Below, piece by piece: positions 50,242 through 58,072 of a DNA stretch of 64,000 nt. The position numbers and the translations under genes were made by a program. The notes under the pieces are model-generated. The model was not told where the DNA came from, did no database searches, and saw only the letters and a list, made by a program, of their open reading frames with translations. This DNA comes from DASVEG01 sp035540495. Its GTDB lineage: Bacteria; Actinomycetota; Acidimicrobiia; Acidimicrobiales; CADCTF01. Position 1 is the stretch's first letter, and each line of letters starts with the position of its first letter. The stretch lies in contig DATLGL010000024.1 of the NCBI GenBank assembly GCA_035540495.1, positions 1-64,000 of the forward strand, read 5' to 3'.

Positions 50242-51795
50242 GTGGACTGGTTCGACGACTGGGCGTTGACGCTGGCGGTGTTCCTGCCGCTTGTCGGTGT
50301 CGCCGTCCTGGCGTTCATCCCGCGTGAGAGCGAGGGGCTGCACAAGCTCACCGCGCTCGTCACGACGGTGGCGACGTTCGCCATCACCATCGGGATCGCC
50401 GCCCGCTTCGACTACGGCAACGCCGGGTCACCGCAGTTCGAGGTCGACAAGACCTGGATCGAGGTGATCAACAGCCGGTACCACATCTTCATCGACGGGA
50501 TGTCGTTGCCGCTGCTCGTGCTCTCGGCCTTCGTGACGGTGCTCTGCGTCATCTACAGCTGGGACCACTTCCCCGAGCCGCACAACCCGAAGGCGTTCCT
50601 CATGCTGATGCTGGTCCTGGAGACCGGCATGAACGGCACCTTCGCCGCCGAAGACCTGATCCTCTTCTTCGTCTTCTTCGAGCTCGTCCTGCTGCCGATG
50701 TACTTCATGATCGGCGTCTGGGGCGGCGAGAACCGGCAGTACGCCTCGATCAAGTTCTTCCTCTACACGCTCTTCGGCTCCGCGCTGATGATCCTCAGCT
50801 TCCTGGCTCTCTACTTCAAGGCCGGGAACACCTTCGACATCCCGCAGTTGATGGAGACCGCACCCGCGCTCACCCGGGGCACCCAGACGCTGATCTTCGC
50901 CGGTCTCTTCATGGGCTTCGCGATCAAGGTCCCGATGTTCCCGTTCCACACGTGGCTGCCCGACGCGCACACCGAGGCGCCGACGGTCGGCTCCGTGATC
51001 CTGGCCGCGGTCCTCCTGAAGCTCGGCACCTACGGCTTCATCCGCATCGCCCTGCCGATCCTCCCCGAGGGCGCGCAGGCGTGGGCGCCGTGGATCGGCC
51101 TGCTCGCCGTCATCGGCATCATCTACGGCGCGCTCGGCTGTCTGGCCCAGCGCGACATGAAACGGCTCATCGCGTTCTCGTCGGTCGCGCACATGGGCTT
51201 CGTGATGCTCGGCATCTCGACGCTCACCGACTACGGCATCAACGCCGCCATCTTCGGCATGGTGGCCCACGGCCTCATCACCGGCATGCTCTTCTTCCTC
51301 GCCGGGTCGATCCACGAGCGCTACCACACCCGCGACATGGATCGTCTCGGTGGCGTGCTCAAGCAGGCGCCCCACCTCGGCTGGATCCTCGGCTTCACCG
51401 CCTTCGCCTCGCTCGGGCTGCCGGGCCTCGCCGGCTTCTGGGGTGAGTTCCCGGCGATCCTCTCGGCCTACAACCCGGCCGAGGTCCTGCACGACGACTA
51501 CCTCGGCCTCTTCCGGGGCTACATGGTCGTCGCCGCCATCGGCACCGTGCTCGCCGCGGCGTACCTGCTGTGGATGTACCAGCGGGTCGCGTTCGGCACG
51601 CCGACCGCCGAGTTCGAAGACGCCCACATCCACGACGTCCACACGCCGGAGTGGCTGGCGTGGGCGCCGATGCTCGTGCTCATCGTCGTGCTGGGCATCT
51701 TCCCGTTCCTGCTCTTCAACGTGACCGACGACGCGGTCCAGGGCGTGGCAGACGTGTTCCGCTCCGCCGGCGACGTCGCGTCGATCGACCAGTAG
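50242..51795 (+). CDS. nuoM2: NADH-quinone oxidoreductase subunit M, operon 2
   Basis: A 517-residue antiporter-like subunit. LILFFVFFELVLLPMYFMIGVWG holds the pumping Glu; FPFHTWLPDAHTEAPTVGSVILA and KRLIAFSSVAHMGFVMLG are conserved. GTG start with AGGGAGAGA 5-8 bases upstream. Eighteen bases separate it from each of its neighbours nuoL2 and nuoN2. Confidence 0.93.
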   Translation: MDWFDDWALTLAVFLPLVGVAVLAFIPRESEGLHKLTALVTTVATFAITIGIAARFDYGNAGSPQFEVDKTWIEVINSRYHIFIDGMSLPLLVLSAFVTVLCVIYSWDHFPEPHNPKAFLMLMLVLETGMNGTFAAEDLILFFVFFELVLLPMYFMIGVWGGENRQYASIKFFLYTLFGSALMILSFLALYFKAGNTFDIPQLMETAPALTRGTQTLIFAGLFMGFAIKVPMFPFHTWLPDAHTEAPTVGSVILAAVLLKLGTYGFIRIALPILPEGAQAWAPWIGLLAVIGIIYGALGCLAQRDMKRLIAFSSVAHMGFVMLGISTLTDYGINAAIFGMVAHGLITGMLFFLAGSIHERYHTRDMDRLGGVLKQAPHLGWILGFTAFASLGLPGLAGFWGEFPAILSAYNPAEVLHDDYLGLFRGYMVVAAIGTVLAAAYLLWMYQRVAFGTPTAEFEDAHIHDVHTPEWLAWAPMLVLIVVLGIFPFLLFNVTDDAVQGVADVFRSAGDVASIDQ

Positions 51796-51813
51796 GTCGA
51801 GACCGGAGCCCTC

Positions 51814-53340
51814 ATGCTCGCAACGCTTCTCGCCGCTGCCCAGAAGGGGTCGGAGTTCATCTCACCGACGCTCGACTTCCACGCTCTCGCGCCCGAGATC
51901 ATCCTCGTCGGCGTGCTCGTGGTGGTCGTGCTCTTCGACCTCTTCGCCGACGAGACCCGGAAGTTCCTCATCCCGTCGATCGCCGCCTTCGGTGTCCTCG
52001 GCGCGATGCTCCCGCTCATCTCGCTCGCGCTCGAGGGCGACGACGTGCGGACGATGTTCGGCGGCGCGTACGTCTCCGACGACTTCGCCCTCGTCCTCAA
52101 GGGGCTCTTCCTCGCGTCGGGCTACCTCGTCCTCTTGATGTCGAACCGCTACATCGAGGAGGGCGACTACCACCGCGGCGAGTACTACACGCTGCTCCTT
52201 TCGTCGCTCCTCGGCATGGTCGTCATGTGCTCGGCGCGCGACCTGATCGGGATCTTCGTCGCCCTCGAGCTGCTGTCGATCCCGGCGTACCTGCTCGCGG
52301 GCTGGCGGAAGCGTGATCTGAAGAGCAACGAGGCGTCGCTCAAGTACTACCTGCTCGGCGTCCTCGCGTCGGCGGTCATGCTCTACGGGATGTCGCTCGT
52401 GTTCGGAGCGACGGGCACCACGATCCTCGAGCGCATCGGTCGCGACCTCGCGAGCAACTCGCAGTTCGAGTCGATCACCATCGTCGGCGTCTTCTTCGTG
52501 ATCGCGGGCTTCGCGTTCAAGGTCTCCGCGGTTCCGTTCCACTTCTGGGCTCCCGACACCTACGAAGGTGCGCCGACCCCGATCACCGCGTTCCTGTCGG
52601 TGGCGTCGAAGGCCGCGGGCTTCGTCGCGTTGATGACGCTCGTCTACATCGGCTTCCTCAGCCAGTACGACGTCTGGGGACCTGCGTTCTGGGTCCTCGC
52701 CGCCTTGACGATGACGGTCGGCAACCTGATCGCCCTCCGCCAGACGAACATCGTGCGGCTGCTCGCGTACTCGTCGGTCGCCCAGGCCGGCTACATCCTC
52801 GTACCGTTCGCGGTCGCCGGCGCCAACATCAACGCGCTGCAGACGGCCCAGACCGCGACCGTCGTGTACCTCCTCATCTACGGCCTCACGAACCTCGGAG
52901 CGTTCGCCGTCGTGATGGCGGTGTCGCGGAAGACGAAGAGCGGTGAGATCTCGTCGTTCGGCGGTCTGTTCGAGTACGCGCCGGGCCTGACGGTGGCGAT
53001 GACGGTGTTCCTCGCCTCCCTCGCGGGGGTCCTGCCTGCCGCCGGCTGGTTCGCGAAGTTCATCGTCTTCCGCGCGGTGCTCGACGCGGGCACCGAGTGG
53101 GCGGTCGTGCTGGGCGTGATCGCCGCGCTCAACGCGGTGATCGCGGCGTTCTACTACCTGAGCATCGCGCGCGAGATGTGGATGCGTCCGGTTCCCGACG
53201 ACGATCGCACGCCGATCCGGATCCCCGCCGCGCTCACCACCGCGCTCGCGATCACCGCGGTGCTCACCCTGGTGCTCGGCGCGGTGCCCGGCGTCGTCGC
53301 CGACCTCGGCGACGCTGCCACCCTCGTCTCCGGTCGCTGA
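51814..53340 (+). CDS. nuoN2: NADH-quinone oxidoreductase subunit N, operon 2
   Basis: A 508-residue antiporter-like subunit, the same length as the first copy. LIGIFVALELLSIPAYLLAGW, VPFHFWAPDTYEGAPTPITAFLS and VRLLAYSSVAQAGYILVP are the expected motifs. ATG at 51814. The operon then continues, after 10 bases, into a methyltransferase gene of the complex I assembly type. Confidence 0.93.
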   Translation: MLATLLAAAQKGSEFISPTLDFHALAPEIILVGVLVVVVLFDLFADETRKFLIPSIAAFGVLGAMLPLISLALEGDDVRTMFGGAYVSDDFALVLKGLFLASGYLVLLMSNRYIEEGDYHRGEYYTLLLSSLLGMVVMCSARDLIGIFVALELLSIPAYLLAGWRKRDLKSNEASLKYYLLGVLASAVMLYGMSLVFGATGTTILERIGRDLASNSQFESITIVGVFFVIAGFAFKVSAVPFHFWAPDTYEGAPTPITAFLSVASKAAGFVALMTLVYIGFLSQYDVWGPAFWVLAALTMTVGNLIALRQTNIVRLLAYSSVAQAGYILVPFAVAGANINALQTAQTATVVYLLIYGLTNLGAFAVVMAVSRKTKSGEISSFGGLFEYAPGLTVAMTVFLASLAGVLPAAGWFAKFIVFRAVLDAGTEWAVVLGVIAALNAVIAAFYYLSIAREMWMRPVPDDDRTPIRIPAALTTALAITAVLTLVLGAVPGVVADLGDAATLVSGR

Positions 53341-53350
53341 CCGAGCCGTC

Positions 53351-54511
53351 ATGCCGACCGTCGCCGAGCTCGTCCGCGAGCGGGCGAACCGGTTCGGCCC
53401 CATCCCGTTCGACGAGTTCGTCGAGCTCGCGCTCTACGCGCCCGAGGTCGGGTTCTACGAGTCGGGTGGCGCCGCGGGTGGCGACGCGCGAGGCGGCGAT
53501 TTCCTCACCTCGCCATCGATCGGCCCTCTCTTCGGTGCCGTGCTCGCCCGCGCCCTCGACTCGTGGTGGGAGACGCTCGGCCGACCGGACTCGTTCGTCG
53601 TGATCGAAGCCGCGGCGTCGTCGGGCGATCTGTGCCGGGCGGTGCTGGCCGCGTCGCCTGCGTGCCTCCCGGCGCTGCGCTACTTGCTCGTCGAGAGGTC
53701 GGAGCGGTTGCGTGCGCTCCAGCCGGCGCATCTTCCGGTGGAGCCGGCGGCCCACGTGCTCGGCCCGGTCGCGCCGTCGGACGAGGAGGACGACGAGGGG
53801 GCCCGCGTGCTTCCCGGAGGTGGGCCACGGGTGGCGTCGCTGCCCGATCTACCGGCAGGCCCCCTCGTCGGTGTCGTGATCGCGAACGAGCTCCTCGACA
53901 ACATCCCCTTCGCGTTGCTCGAACGCGGCGGGCCGGACGCCGGCTGGCTCGAGGTGCGAGTGACCGCGGACCTCGCGGAGACCACCGTCCCCGCCTCGCC
54001 CGCGCTCGCGGCGCGAGCCGAGCTGCTCGCGCCGACCGCGTCGCCGGGGGCGCGCATACCGATCCAGGCCAGAGCGGCCGACTGGCTGCGGATCGCGCTG
54101 CGCACGCTCAGCCGTGGCCGGGTCGTCGTCGTCGACTACGCGGTGGACGCGACGGCGGACCTCGCGTCGCGCCCGGTCGGCGAGTGGGTGCGGACCTATC
54201 GCTCAGGCGCGCGGGGCGGCTCGCCGCTCGACCGCCCCGGGGAGCAGGACATCACCTGTGAGGTCTGCATCGACCAGCTCAGCGCGGTCGCGGCGCCTGC
54301 CGAGAACCGGTCGCAGGCGCAGTTCCTGGCCGCACACGGCCTCGACGATCTCGTTGCCGCCGCACGCGCGCAGTGGGAGCACGGTGCGGCCACAGGGTCG
54401 CTGGAATCGTTGAAGGCGAAGAGCCGCGTGTCGGAGGCCGGTGCGCTGACGGATCCGACCGGGCTCGGCGCGTTCCGCGTGCTCGAGTGGACCGTGCCTC
54501 AGAGCGAGTAG
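53351..54511 (+). CDS. MidA/NDUFAF7-type SAM-dependent methyltransferase-like protein
   Basis: A 386-residue protein of the DUF185 family. FGPIPFDEFVELALYAPEVGFYE at 15-37, GDFLTSPSIGPLFG and the NELLDNIPFALLE motif are typical. Mitochondrial NDUFAF7, of this family, dimethylates an Arg of NDUFS2 (the NuoD homologue) and is needed for complex I assembly. The gene lies 10 bases after nuoN2, as if it were the last gene of that operon. SAM-binding motif I, normally Gly-rich (E.GxGxGTL), reads IEAAASSGDL here, so SAM binding may be weakened. It overlaps the convergent monooxygenase gene by 13 bases. Confidence 0.85.
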   Translation: MPTVAELVRERANRFGPIPFDEFVELALYAPEVGFYESGGAAGGDARGGDFLTSPSIGPLFGAVLARALDSWWETLGRPDSFVVIEAAASSGDLCRAVLAASPACLPALRYLLVERSERLRALQPAHLPVEPAAHVLGPVAPSDEEDDEGARVLPGGGPRVASLPDLPAGPLVGVVIANELLDNIPFALLERGGPDAGWLEVRVTADLAETTVPASPALAARAELLAPTASPGARIPIQARAADWLRIALRTLSRGRVVVVDYAVDATADLASRPVGEWVRTYRSGARGGSPLDRPGEQDITCEVCIDQLSAVAAPAENRSQAQFLAAHGLDDLVAAARAQWEHGAATGSLESLKAKSRVSEAGALTDPTGLGAFRVLEWTVPQSE

Positions 54512-55734
54512 GTCGCCGCCACCGCTTCGTCGGAGAAGACGTCGGCCGGCACGTGCTCCGGACCCATCAGGAAGCCCGCGACCTGCATCAGCAACGTCGG
54601 GTTCGTGAGGAGCGCAGAGCGCCACCGCCGCCGGCGCTCTGCGCCTTCGGGTGTGAACGTGCAACGCATCTCGGTGTTGATCGCGGCACAGGTCGCCAGG
54701 CGCCACATCCGGTCGGCCCGCTCCTCGACGAACCCCTTGAACGCGTCCGGCGACCAGTCGGAGGACGACAGCAGGATCTCCGACACCATGCGCGCGTCTC
54801 GCAGTGCGATCGACAGGCCCTGACCGATGATCGGGTCGTTCCAACCCGCGGCATCGCCGATGAGCACCACGCCGGGCGCAACGGGCGGACCGACCGTCCA
54901 CGAGTCCGTCATCGGCGACCCGCCGCACGGACCGGCCGCCTCGCCGTCGGCGTAGGCCTCGGACGCGGGGAAGCACGACGTCCGGAACTGCGACAGGAAG
55001 GTCTCGGTGCGTCCGGCTCCGGTGAACTCGGGCTGCCGGGCGATGTCGACGAGGAGGTACAGCCGAGCCAGGTCGTGCTGCCGGGGGAAGGCGAGGAACA
55101 GGTTCTGCCCTGCGGTGCCGAGCGTTCCCTTCCCGTCGAAACCGGCGGCGGCCCGGACGAGCAGGCCGGCGCCGTACGTCCGAGCCGGTCGCTCCTCGAG
55201 AGCGATGCCGACCTGCTTGCGGACCGTCGACTGCCGGCCGTCGGCACCGACGACGAGTCGCGGCCGCGCCTCCTGACGAACGCCCCCGTGCGACCAGCTC
55301 ACGGCGGGCCGATCGCCCGGCTCGATGTGGACATCGGCGATGCCGCGCATCACGACGGCACCCGACCGCTCGGCGTGCTGCGACAGCGCCTCGCACGCTT
55401 CGGGATGTCCGACGTCGAGCTGGCCGGGCACGTCCGGAGCGACCATCGACGCCTGGAACGCGGTGGCCTCCGCCTCCTCCGGCGGCGTGAGCTCGTCGTA
55501 CTGCGGGTACTCGGTGATGTAGGCGCCGCCCGTGGCGAGAAGGACCTCTTCGATGCGCAGCTGCTGCACCTCGCGGACGCCCCACGGGACGATCGTCTCG
55601 CCTCGCACGCGGTCCTTGTAGGTGACCTGCTGCTCGAGCACCAGCACCGACAGCCCTGCGCTCGCGAGCTGCGCGGCAAGAGCCGACCCGCCTATCCCTG
55701 CACCGACGATGACGACGTCGTGCTGCTGTTCCAT
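54499..55734 (-). CDS. FAD-dependent monooxygenase (PHBH-like fold)
   Basis: A 411-residue flavoprotein. The FAD-binding Rossmann motif GAGIGGSALAAQLA is at 10-23, the DG motif is VVGADGRQSTVR, and the GD motif is VLIGDAAGWNDPIIGQGLSIA. This order is typical of class A aromatic hydroxylases and of the related geranylgeranyl-reductase and halogenase enzymes. Substrate unknown. The ATG at 55734 is chosen because GGGAGG lies six bases upstream and the first strand begins within six residues; a longer reading would overlap the divergent methyltransferase gene. It overlaps the convergent MidA-type gene by 13 bases. Confidence 0.85.
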   Translation of the reverse strand: MEQQHDVVIVGAGIGGSALAAQLASAGLSVLVLEQQVTYKDRVRGETIVPWGVREVQQLRIEEVLLATGGAYITEYPQYDELTPPEEAEATAFQASMVAPDVPGQLDVGHPEACEALSQHAERSGAVVMRGIADVHIEPGDRPAVSWSHGGVRQEARPRLVVGADGRQSTVRKQVGIALEERPARTYGAGLLVRAAAGFDGKGTLGTAGQNLFLAFPRQHDLARLYLLVDIARQPEFTGAGRTETFLSQFRTSCFPASEAYADGEAAGPCGGSPMTDSWTVGPPVAPGVVLIGDAAGWNDPIIGQGLSIALRDARMVSEILLSSSDWSPDAFKGFVEERADRMWRLATCAAINTEMRCTFTPEGAERRRRWRSALLTNPTLLMQVAGFLMGPEHVPADVFSDEAVAATYSL

Positions 55735-55772
55735 GGCTTGACCTCCCGCCGGGTTCGCGACCACGGTGGCAC

Positions 55773-56540
55773 ATGGACGGTGCTGCTGTCCGCGATGTGG
55801 CGCGGCGGCTCCGTGCGGCCGGGTGCGTGGCGGCCGACGAGGAGGCAGCCGAGCTCGTCGCGATGGCGCGCAACGGCGAGCACCTCGACGCAATGATCGC
55901 TCGGCGTGTCGGGGGTGAGCCGCTCGCGTGGATCACCGGCGCCGTCACCTTCTGCGGCATGAACGTGACGGTGGCGCCCGGCGTGTACGTGCCTCGGTGG
56001 CAGTCGGAGGTCGTGGCGCTCGAGGCCGCGTCACGCCTCCGCGACGGCGGTCGCGCGGTCGACCTGTGCTGCGGTTCGGGGGCGGTGGCGAAGGTGCTCA
56101 CACGGCGTGTTCCCGCCTCGGAGGTCGTCGCGACGGACCTCGACGATCGTGCCGTCGCGTGCGCCCGATCGAACGGCGTGGATGCACGTCCGGGAGACCT
56201 GTTCGGCCCCGTCGGCGCTGCGTGGCGGGGAACGGTCGACGTCGTCGTGGCGGTTCCGCCGTACGTGCCTACCGACCACCTCGCCAAGCTGGCGCCGACG
56301 CCGGAGCCACGCGTGGCGCTCGACGGTGGCGGCGACGGCCTCGCGGTCATCCGCCGTGTCGTCGAGACGTCACCGGCGTGGCTGCGCGAGGGTGGATCGC
56401 TCGTCGTCGAGCTCGGCGCGCCGCAGGTGGACGTCGTCACTCGCGTCGTGGCGTCACGCGGGTTCACCGACGTCGAGGTCCTCCGTGATGGCGACGACGA
56501 CGTGTGCGGCGTCGCGTGCCGGTTCCGGCAACCTCGGTGA
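55773..56540 (+). CDS. PrmC/HemK-like methyltransferase with an altered NPPY motif
   Basis: A 255-residue SAM-dependent methyltransferase. VDLCCGSGAVA at about 95-105 is motif I, ATDLDDRAVACARSNG is motif II, and the PrmC-type GMNVTVAPGVYVPRW (usual F/PRPET-like region) lies before it. The substrate-binding motif NPPY, whose Asn contacts the glutamine amide in PrmC and related enzymes, is VPPY here. It may therefore be inactive on release factors or act on another group. A separate housekeeping PrmC would be expected elsewhere. ATG start, 38 bases from the divergent monooxygenase gene. Confidence 0.8.
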   Translation: MDGAAVRDVARRLRAAGCVAADEEAAELVAMARNGEHLDAMIARRVGGEPLAWITGAVTFCGMNVTVAPGVYVPRWQSEVVALEAASRLRDGGRAVDLCCGSGAVAKVLTRRVPASEVVATDLDDRAVACARSNGVDARPGDLFGPVGAAWRGTVDVVVAVPPYVPTDHLAKLAPTPEPRVALDGGGDGLAVIRRVVETSPAWLREGGSLVVELGAPQVDVVTRVVASRGFTDVEVLRDGDDDVCGVACRFRQPR

Positions 56541-56547
56541 CCGCCTC

Positions 56548-56553
56548 TACAGT
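56548..56553 (+). promoter_or_regulatory. Possible -10 box of the transpeptidase gene
   Basis: TACAGT fits TANNNT and ends 10 nt before the ATG at 56564; no ribosome binding site is seen between. Confidence 0.35.
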
Positions 56554-56563
56554 TCCCGTCGTT

Positions 56564-57997
56564 ATGCGGCGGTTGCTCCTGGTCCTGGTCGTCTCCCTCC
56601 TCGGCGTCGTGCCGATCGCGCTCGGCGCGTCTCCGGCCGCGGCCGCTGGCGACGACACCGTGCTCGCGTTCGGCGACGCGCCGTTCGCCGGCTCGACGTC
56701 GTCGATGTCGCTCAACCAGCCGCTCGTGGGCTTCGCTGCCGCGAGCGACGGGCAGGGCTACTGGCTGCTCGGCCGCGACGGCGGCATCTTCTCGTTCGGC
56801 TCGGCCCGGTTCTTCGGGTCGACCGGAAACATCCGACTCAACCAGCCGATCGTGTCGATGGCGCCGACCCGCAGCGGCAACGGCTACTGGTTGGTGGCCT
56901 CCGACGGCGGCGTGTTCACGTTCGGCGACGCCGCGTTCCACGGGTCGACCGGCAGCATCCGTCTCGCTCGACCGATCATCGGGATCCAGCCGACGCCGAC
57001 CGGCAACGGCTACTGGCTCGTGGCATCCGACGGCGGGGTGTTCACCTTCGGCGATGCGGCCTTCCACGGGTCGGCCGCGAATCTGCGCCTCGGGCGGCCG
57101 ATGGTCGGGTTCGCCGCCACCCCCACCGGGGGCGGCTACTGGATGGTCGCCGGCGACGGCGCCGTCTACGCCTTCGGCGATGCGCCCTACCTCGGCAACG
57201 CGCCCGGCCACGCGTTCGTGACCGGCATCGCCGGCGCTCGCGACGGCCAGGGCTACTGGCTCGTCGACCAGAACGGCGGCGTGTTCACGTTCGGCAGCGC
57301 GCCCTTCGCCGGCTCCGGCTCCGGATCGGTTCCTGCTGGCCGCTCCGTGTTCGGGATCCAGCGCACGCCGTCGGGCAACGGCTACTGGCTCGCAGCCGGT
57401 GTGCCGCCTCTGGCAGCGGGCTCGTCTGGCTCAGCGGTCGCGAACCTGCAGGCCCGCCTCGACGCGCTCGGCTACTGGGTGCCGGTCGACGGTCGGTTCG
57501 GGACGCTGACCACCCAGGCGCTCTACGCGATCCAGAAGTCGGCGGGCATCGCCCGCACCGGTCAGTTCGACGCTGCGACGCAGCGCGTCCTCGACAGCAA
57601 CTTCGTACCGACGCCGCGGTCGACGTCCGGCTACGTGGCGGAGGTCGACAAGACCCGCCAGATCGTCATGCTCGTCAGCAACGGGCGCGTGCTCAAGGTC
57701 TTCAACACCTCGACCGGCAACGGTGAGCGCTACCGGTCGGGCAGCGGTTACGAGATCGCCCGCACCCCCGAGGGCACGTTCCGCATCTACAACCAGATCA
57801 ACGGACTCCGGATCTCCGAGCTCGGCGAGCTCTGGCGGCCCAAGTACTTCACCGGCGGGTACGCCTTCCACGGCTCGCCGAGCATCCCGCCGTATCCGGC
57901 GTCGCACGGCTGCGTCCGCCTCTCGAACGCCGCGATGAACTGGATCTGGGACACCAACGCCCTCCCCATGGGCACCCCCGTCATCGTCTACTCGTAG
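56564..57997 (+). CDS. Secreted L,D-transpeptidase with repeat domain and peptidoglycan-binding domain
   Basis: A 477-residue exported cell-wall enzyme. A signal peptide covers about residues 1-28 (ending SPAAAAG). Residues about 30-285 hold six copies of a module centred on GYWLxxxDGGVFxFGDAxFxGS; the Gly-Tyr-Trp codons recur at 126, 126, 126, 117 and 129 bases. A peptidoglycan-binding domain follows (about 288-345, LQARLDALGYWVPVDGRFG). The C-terminal YkuD domain has His436 in FHGSP and the catalytic Cys450 in SHGCVRL, so it can form 3-3 crosslinks. The repeat domain probably binds wall polymers or folds as a propeller; this is unproven. The ATG at 56564 is chosen because it begins the signal peptide. 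Confidence 0.88.
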   Translation: MRRLLLVLVVSLLGVVPIALGASPAAAAGDDTVLAFGDAPFAGSTSSMSLNQPLVGFAAASDGQGYWLLGRDGGIFSFGSARFFGSTGNIRLNQPIVSMAPTRSGNGYWLVASDGGVFTFGDAAFHGSTGSIRLARPIIGIQPTPTGNGYWLVASDGGVFTFGDAAFHGSAANLRLGRPMVGFAATPTGGGYWMVAGDGAVYAFGDAPYLGNAPGHAFVTGIAGARDGQGYWLVDQNGGVFTFGSAPFAGSGSGSVPAGRSVFGIQRTPSGNGYWLAAGVPPLAAGSSGSAVANLQARLDALGYWVPVDGRFGTLTTQALYAIQKSAGIARTGQFDAATQRVLDSNFVPTPRSTSGYVAEVDKTRQIVMLVSNGRVLKVFNTSTGNGERYRSGSGYEIARTPEGTFRIYNQINGLRISELGELWRPKYFTGGYAFHGSPSIPPYPASHGCVRLSNAAMNWIWDTNALPMGTPVIVYS

Positions 57998-58019
57998 CCC
58001 CACGGGCGCGCGTTTGCGT

Positions 58020-58068
58020 GACCTGCGCGACATCCGCTGCCCTCAGGCGTTCGTTCGTCGCGCAGGTC
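58020..58068. repeat. Long hairpin repeat, copy 1 (3' side of the AbiEi/DUF559 gene)
   Basis: GACCTGCGCGAC at 58020-58031 is the exact complement of GTCGCGCAGGTC at 58057-58068, with a 25-base loop. It ends five bases before the stop codon of the AbiEi/DUF559 gene and 22 bases after the transpeptidase gene. A second copy lies on the other side of the AbiEi/DUF559 gene, 1066 bases away, in the same orientation. No T-run follows on either strand, so a simple terminator is not the full explanation. Confidence 0.75.
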
Positions 58069-58072
58069 GCGA

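Noticed and set aside
54203..57211. A 1002-codon open frame on the minus strand
   Set aside because: It crosses the monooxygenase, PrmC-like and transpeptidase genes in another frame and shows only low-complexity composition.
58020..58068. Hairpin copy 1 as a plain rho-independent terminator
   Set aside because: No T-run follows on either strand and an identical-arm copy lies upstream of the same gene.
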